A stretch of 10,735 nucleotides of DNA, taken from positions 1 through 10,735 of the forward strand of contig DCSW01000128.1 of assembly GCA_002325825.1 (NCBI GenBank), in the 5' to 3' direction. The position numbers and the translations under genes are program-made. The DNA comes from Collimonas sp. UBA1456. GTDB taxonomy: Bacteria; Pseudomonadota; Gammaproteobacteria; Burkholderiales; Burkholderiaceae_D. A model generated the notes under the pieces. It saw nothing but the letters and a program-made list of their open reading frames with translations, was not told where the DNA came from and searched no databases. Shown one piece after another: positions 7,493 through 10,735 of this stretch (the stretch's first letter is position 1; every line of letters starts with the position of its first letter).

Positions 7493-7535
7493 GCGGTCAC
7501 TGTAGGATGGGAACATCGCACTCTACAGTGACCGC
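7493..7535. repeat. Perfect 13-bp dyad between gltL and pyrC
   Basis: GCGGTCACTGTAG at 7493-7505 is the exact reverse complement of CTACAGTGACCGC at 7523-7535, with a 17-nt loop. It lies 73 bp after the gltL stop and about 95 bp before the pyrC start. No T run follows on either strand, so an intrinsic terminator is unlikely. It could be a protein operator, an RNA structure in the pyrC leader, or a dispersed palindrome. Its perfect pairing in a genome region rich in decay makes it worth noting. Confidence 0.6.
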
Positions 7536-7608
7536 GATGCGAATTGCACAATCAAAGAAGCCGCCGGGAGATAATTCCAGACGGCTTTCAGTCCTGCAAA
7601 AACACTGA

Positions 7609-8334
7609 TCAGTGAATGATCTTGGCCAGGAAATCACGAGCGCGGCTGGCACGTGGCGCACCGAAGAACTCATCCTTTGTGCAATCTTCGACCACCAGGC
7701 CACGGTCCATGAACATTACACGGTTCGCCACCTTCTTGGCGAAGCCCATCTCATGAGTCACCACCATCATAGTCATGCCTTCTTGCGCCAGGCCAACCAT
7801 AACGTCCAGAACTTCATTGATCATTTCCGGATCGAGCGCCGACGTCGGCTCATCAAACAACATCACGATCGGGTCCATCGACAGCGCACGGGCAATCGCC
7901 ACACGCTGCTGCTGTCCGCCGGACAATTGGCTGGGGAACTTGTCCTTCTGTGCGATCAGGCCGACGCGGTCCAGGTATTTTAGACCTTTTTCAGTGGCTT
8001 CGTCGACGCTACGGCCGAGCACCTTGACCTGGCCGATGGTCAGGTTTTCGCGGATTGACAGATGCGGGAACAGCTCGAAGTTCTGGAACACCATACCGAT
8101 GCGCGCACGCAGCTTCGACAGGTTGATTTTCGGATCGCCGACCGATACGCCATCGACAATGATCTCGCCCTTCTGAAACGGTTCAAGGCCGTTGATGGTT
8201 TTGATCAGGGTCGATTTACCGGAACCCGATGGTCCGCACACCACGACCACGTCGCCCTTGCCTATTTGCGAGGTGCAATTGGTCAGAACCTGGAACTGGC
8301 CATACCATTTGCTGACATTCTTAAGTTTAATCAT
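7609..8334 (-). CDS. gltL: Glutamate/aspartate-type polar amino-acid ABC transporter ATP-binding protein (GltL)
   Basis: The frame encodes 241 residues, the normal GltL length, and is intact. GltL is the cytoplasmic ATPase that powers acidic amino-acid import through GltJK with the binding protein GltI. All ATPase motifs are present: Walker A GPSGSGKST (34-42), Q-loop VFQNFELFP (Q84), signature LSGGQQQR (137-144), Walker B VMLFDEP (D161, E162), D-loop SALD (165-168) and H-loop VVTHE (H194). AGGAGA six bases before the ATG fixes the start. A TGA ends it, within a CACTGATCAGTG palindrome followed on the minus strand by TTTTT. It is the last gene of gltIJKL and 77 bp after gltK. Its three partners are broken, so the transporter cannot be made from this locus. 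The protein may serve another permease or may simply not have been hit yet. GlnQ or ArtP are alternative names on motifs alone; the neighbours favour GltL. Confidence 0.93.
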   Translation of the reverse strand: MIKLKNVSKWYGQFQVLTNCTSQIGKGDVVVVCGPSGSGKSTLIKTINGLEPFQKGEIIVDGVSVGDPKINLSKLRARIGMVFQNFELFPHLSIRENLTIGQVKVLGRSVDEATEKGLKYLDRVGLIAQKDKFPSQLSGGQQQRVAIARALSMDPIVMLFDEPTSALDPEMINEVLDVMVGLAQEGMTMMVVTHEMGFAKKVANRVMFMDRGLVVEDCTKDEFFGAPRASRARDFLAKIIH

Positions 8335-8374
8335 CTTGTTTCTCCTAATTCCTAAATTCTGTTTTATAAGTCAG

Positions 8375-8403
8375 GCGTTGCCCGATTCGTACATCGGCAG
8401 CGC
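8375..8403 (-). repeat. Small hairpin between gltK and gltL
   Basis: On the minus strand GCG-C-TGCCGAT (8403-8393) can pair with ATCGG-G-CA-A-CGC (8386-8375) over about ten pairs with one bulge and one mismatch, around a six-base loop. It lies 8 nt after the gltK stop and has no T run behind it. It might modulate gltL expression relative to the permeases. Evidence is pairing only. Confidence 0.35.
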
Positions 8404-8411
8404 ACTGTAAA

Positions 8412-8933
8412 CTATCGAATAATCGCGACCCCCTGCTGCAATTTCTTAACGAGCGTCGACAGACCTAGGCTCATCACGAAGTACACCACGGTGACAAACA
8501 TATACGTTTCCACCAGACGGCCATCACGCTGCGCGATCTTTGAGGCAATGGTAATGAAGTCCGGTACCGAGCTCAGCAAGTAGACTAGCGAAACATCATA
8601 AAACAGTACAATAGTTTATGTCAGCAGGATCAGGATCATGTTACGGAATGCCTGCGACAGCACCAGATTGCCCATCATTTGTCAGCAAATCATGCTGAGT
8701 TCATGATTTCGCAATAATAAGCTTTCTCAAACAGAATGAACGTGATCAGCGCGGAAGAAAACGTGCCGACCTGGACCGGTTGCGCGACAGCCGCATCATC
8801 AGCCAGCACGATGCCGAACAGGATGCCGCCGATCATCACTACCACCGTCAGCGTAAACTTCATGCCGGTCGTGAACAGGTAGAACCAGGAACTGTGGATT
8901 ACATCAAAGTCAAAATTCGAAAATATGATTCAT
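8412..8933 (-). pseudogene. gltK: Glutamate/aspartate ABC transporter permease GltK, pseudogene with internal deletions
   Basis: GltK is one of two inner-membrane subunits of the GltIJKL importer. The reading gives MNHIFEF, a one-base insertion in a T run (TTT to TTTT, about 8912-8915), FDFDVIHSSWFYLFTTGMKF, MIGGILFGIVLA, a jump to VQVGTFSSALITFILFE, then YYCEIM and a stop. Further on in another frame come MMGNLVLSQAFRNM, TAA at 8616-8618 where Gln is expected before TIVLF, DVSLVYLLSSVPDFITIASK, QRDGRLVETYMFVTVVYFV and GLSTLVKKLQQGVAIIR, with TAG at 8412. The locus is about 520 bp against roughly 660-700 for relatives. Two deletions are inferred: membrane segments after LFGIVLA, and the conserved EAA-loop part (RGQ region) after YYCEIM near 8685-8700. 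The start overlaps the end of gltJ, as is usual. Confidence 0.88.
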
Positions 8934-9682
8934 GACCCCCTGTATTCTCACTGCCGGAGGCAATAAATTCTGAAATCGCGATCGCTTTTTCAAGCCAGCG
9001 CGATAGTAATAAAGAAATTCCCGAAATAACTACGTAAATTACAGTAGCGCCAGTCAGTGACTCGAACGCCTGGAAGGTGCATTCACGCATCGAGTAGGTA
9101 GCCGCGGTCAGTTCGACCAAGCCAATCGTCAATGCGACCGAGCTATTCTTGATAATTGCTTCAAATTCGTTGGTCAGTGACGGAATGATGATCCGGAACG
9201 ACATCAGCAACAATACGTAACGACATGCGTTTAGAAACATCAAGCCAAGTGCATTACCCGCCAGTTTCTGGCCACGACGGGGCAGAGCATTAATGCCGGC
9301 GGAGACTTGCACAGCGATCCGCGACGACGTAAAGAAACCCAGCGTCAGGAAGGCGGTTACGAATGATACGTTTGGCAGGCTCTTGAGCCAATTGCCGATG
9401 CCGACAGATACGATTTTCGGCGCCGCGCAATATCAGAGAAACATCTGTACGATCAGTGAGATGTTACGAAATAATTCAACGTAACCATTGACTACGCGGA
9501 CCGCCCATTTGTTCGGCATGGCACGAATCGTGCCGATTACAGTACCGATGACGAGCGCCATGATCCAGGCTGATATGGACAAAGTAAACGTCCATTTCGG
9601 ACTGCCAGCAAGGCGTCCATGTAAGTACTGATATCATCGATCTTCTCTTCCAGAAGATGCTCCAATTCCAGTTGTAATGCAT
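8899..9682 (-). pseudogene. gltJ: Glutamate/aspartate ABC transporter permease GltJ, pseudogene
   Basis: GltJ is the partner permease of GltK. It starts at 9682 (MHYNWNW) with GAGGAGG upstream. The N-terminal part is frameshifted twice (ISTYMDALLA, then KWTFTLSISAWIMALVIG). After that one frame carries AMPNKWAVRVVNGYVELFRN, LIVQMFL, a TGA at 9433-9435 where relatives have the Trp of FLWYF, IGNWLKSLPNVSFVTAFLTL, SSRIAVQVSAGINALPR (EAA loop), FRIIIPSLTNEFEAII, KNSSVALTIGLVELTAATYS and FQAFESLTGATVIYV. The frame now runs on to TAA at 8899. The original end was probably near 8930, at an ATGA-type overlap with the gltK start. Most of the protein is still well preserved, so the damage looks recent: three clear lesions and no large deletion. 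Confidence 0.9.
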
Positions 9683-9768
9683 ATTAAGCCCTCCTCTTTA
9701 TTACTCACATTCTTACTGCTACTGTCTGAATCCCGTGTACAAAAAATCGTCTTGTGCGCAACAGCAAG

Positions 9769-9829
9769 TAGCCATCCAGAAACACAACAGAGAGGCTTTC
9801 GCCACCCCTGTTTTGTTTTTGGATGGCTA
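9769..9829 (-). repeat. Strong intercistronic hairpin between gltI and gltJ
   Basis: On the minus strand TAGCCATCCAAAAACAAAAC and its continuation to 9808 pair with the segment 9790-9769: 22-base arms with two mismatches. The 17-nt top folds further, with GGC-GAAA-GCC giving a GNRA tetraloop. The whole forms an almost continuous 61-nt rod beginning 21 nt after the gltI stop and ending 86 nt before the gltJ start. No T run follows directly (a T6 run lies about 20 nt on). Stem-loops at this place, between a binding-protein gene and its permease genes, are known in malEF and hisJQ to stabilise the upstream message and set the ratio of binding protein to membrane subunits. That role is inferred here. 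Confidence 0.8.
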
Positions 9830-9850
9830 AGCTTATTTTCTCTTCAGAGA

Positions 9851-10566
9851 TTATTTTTTGGTATCAAACACTGCGACGTAAGCTGTCGGATCGCCGAAGT
9901 CAGTTGGATTGGCAAATGCGGCCTTCAGCTGTGGGCTCATCGGTACGTTCAGGTCGACGCCATTCGGGGGGGGATTAGCTTCAAGAACCATTTTGCATAG
10001 ATGTCGTTGACCTGACCCGATTTGTACAGATTAGTCAAAGCCGTATCGACAGTTTTCTTGAACGGCAGGTCGTCCTTGCGTTCGATGATGCCATACGATT
10101 CAAACGACAAAGCTTCAGTGGTGATCGCATAATCATTCGGCGAGCGCGAACTGACGGCCAGTCTCGGCGATCAGAAACGCTTCTGCGTAGTTCCCTGGCC
10201 ACCAGCATGTTCTGACCGCGGTTGCGCTCGCTATTGGGGATGATGAGCCACTTCAGGTTCGATGTGCCGCTCGAGATCAGCGGAATACAGTTAGCCGAAG
10301 TCACTGGAACCATCTTAACGTTCAGCTCGGTCATACCAATTTGCTTCTGAATAGCGGTCACCGATTTTAGGCAGAGGTCAATCGCATAGCCTTGATAAGA
10401 CTAATTGTCATCAACACAAAAAAGGAATCGAAGAATCACGCACGCCAAAATTGGGCGTGCCAGTGTCCTTGATTTTTTGGGTGGTATCGGTCAGTTCTTG
10501 GGCTTGTCCGGAACCAACCATCATTCCCGGGCCAACCGAAGCAACAACTAATTTTGTTGAATTTAT
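9851..10566 (-). pseudogene. gltI: Glutamate/aspartate ABC transporter periplasmic binding protein GltI, pseudogene
   Basis: GltI captures glutamate/aspartate in the periplasm. Segments, in order and in changing frames: a signal-peptide-like KLVVASVGPGMMVGSGQAQ, ELTDTTQKIKDTGTPNFGVRD, SSIPF, a frameshift, DDN with TAG at 10401-10403 (Gln expected), SYQGYAIDLCLKSVTAIQKQ, NVKMVPVTSANCIPLISSGT, a garbled stretch, SERN, YAEAFLIAETGRQFAL, SPNDYAITTEALSFESYGI, KDDLPFKKTVDTALTNLYKS, DIYAKWFLK, an eight-base G/C run (9966-9973), VDLNVPMSPQLKAAFANPTD and TAA at 9851. Two internal deletions are inferred, after SERN (about 10220) and after GRQFAL (about 10143). No ATG is in frame with the signal peptide; the expected ATGAAATTC-like start reads ATAAATTC near 10566, so the start codon seems lost. 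Roughly 235 codons remain of about 295. Confidence 0.9.
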
Positions 10567-10735
10567 AATAACTTATGAAAAAATATCTGTTTAGATTAAC
10601 AAACGACTGTTTGAAAAGTAGACTTAAATTGGTGCTTATTTTTTATTCTTTTTTTAATGCAAGATTAAACAAAAATACTTGTCTTCTCTGTAGTTCTCCG
10701 GTCAAGTAGCGATTAAGGATGTAGATTTTTCTGCC
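10567..10735. other. AT-rich region upstream of gltI, no gene seen
   Basis: This 169-bp end of the window is AT-rich with several A and T runs and should hold the former glt operon promoter. I cannot assign confident -35 and -10 boxes. A small dyad CAAAC-GACT-GTTTG lies at 10600-10613. No reading frame with recognisable content is visible, and the window ends before any upstream gene. Confidence 0.4.

Noticed and set aside
7558..7614. Intrinsic terminator after gltL
   Set aside because: CACTGATCAGTG followed by TTTTT offers only a four-base stem, and AAGCCG/CGGCTT (7558-7587) has a long loop and a poor T tract. Either may contribute, but neither is strong enough to call.
1137..9435. UGA read as tryptophan (alternative genetic code), suggested by five Trp-to-TGA positions
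   Set aside because: Intact coq7 and gltL both end in TGA at the normal family length, intact genes use TGG for Trp, and the genes with internal TGA also carry frameshifts, TAA or TAG stops, or deletions that recoding would not repair.
1..10735. CRISPR array, tRNA or rRNA gene, insertion sequence, toxin-antitoxin or defence system
   Set aside because: I looked for regularly spaced repeats, tRNA-like cloverleaf ends, transposase motifs and target-site duplications on both strands and found none. The inverted repeats in spacers have no associated transposase.

Overview
The window looks like a piece of a betaproteobacterial chromosome, probably order Burkholderiales. The gene content (Coq7-type ubiquinone hydroxylase, DUF3025 protein, NrtABD-NasT nitrate cluster, GltIJKL operon) resembles what I remember of Oxalobacteraceae such as Herbaspirillum or Collimonas. 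That placement is from memory, not from a search. Every recognisable gene lies on the minus strand. Only three are intact: coq7, pyrC and gltL. The other eight (a DUF3025 gene, cobA, nrtD, nrtB, nrtA, nasT, gltK/gltJ and gltI taken as two loci each) carry frameshifts, nonsense codons, internal deletions, or all three. This is the pattern of a lineage under genome reduction, for example a fairly recently host-restricted symbiont, in which essential housekeeping genes are kept and nutrient-scavenging genes decay.

In transcription order (high to low coordinates) the layout is as follows. (1) 10566-7609 is a glutamate/aspartate-type ABC transporter operon, gltI-gltJ-gltK-gltL. The binding protein and both permeases are broken but the ATPase is intact. 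A striking 61-nt hairpin lies between gltI and gltJ. (2) 7608-7398 is a spacer with a perfect 13-bp dyad, followed by intact pyrC (dihydroorotase, 7397-6363). (3) 6362-6107 is a 256-bp spacer that holds two large inverted repeats. (4) 6106-1826 is a dead nitrate-assimilation cluster: nasT (ANTAR regulator), a leader with possible hairpins, nrtA, nrtB, nrtD, and the 3' two-thirds or more of cobA. An internal deletion removed the Walker B region of nrtD, and a second deletion joins the nrtD end directly to the interior of cobA. That second deletion has probably taken the nitrate and nitrite reductase genes with it. (5) 1778-1071 is a broken DUF3025 gene. (6) 1022-396 is intact coq7. (7) 395-1 shows no gene.

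Functionally, the organism seems to have lost nitrate uptake and reduction, the siroheme methyltransferase that serves nitrite reductase, and one acidic amino-acid uptake system. It keeps pyrimidine synthesis and ubiquinone synthesis. The intact gltL is the odd one out: an ATPase with no functional partner in its own operon.

I found no new defence, mobile or biosynthetic system here. What deserves a second look is the set of intergenic hairpins, the deletion junctions, the expanded G/C tracts inside dead genes, the run of Trp-to-TGA changes, and the orphan ATPase.
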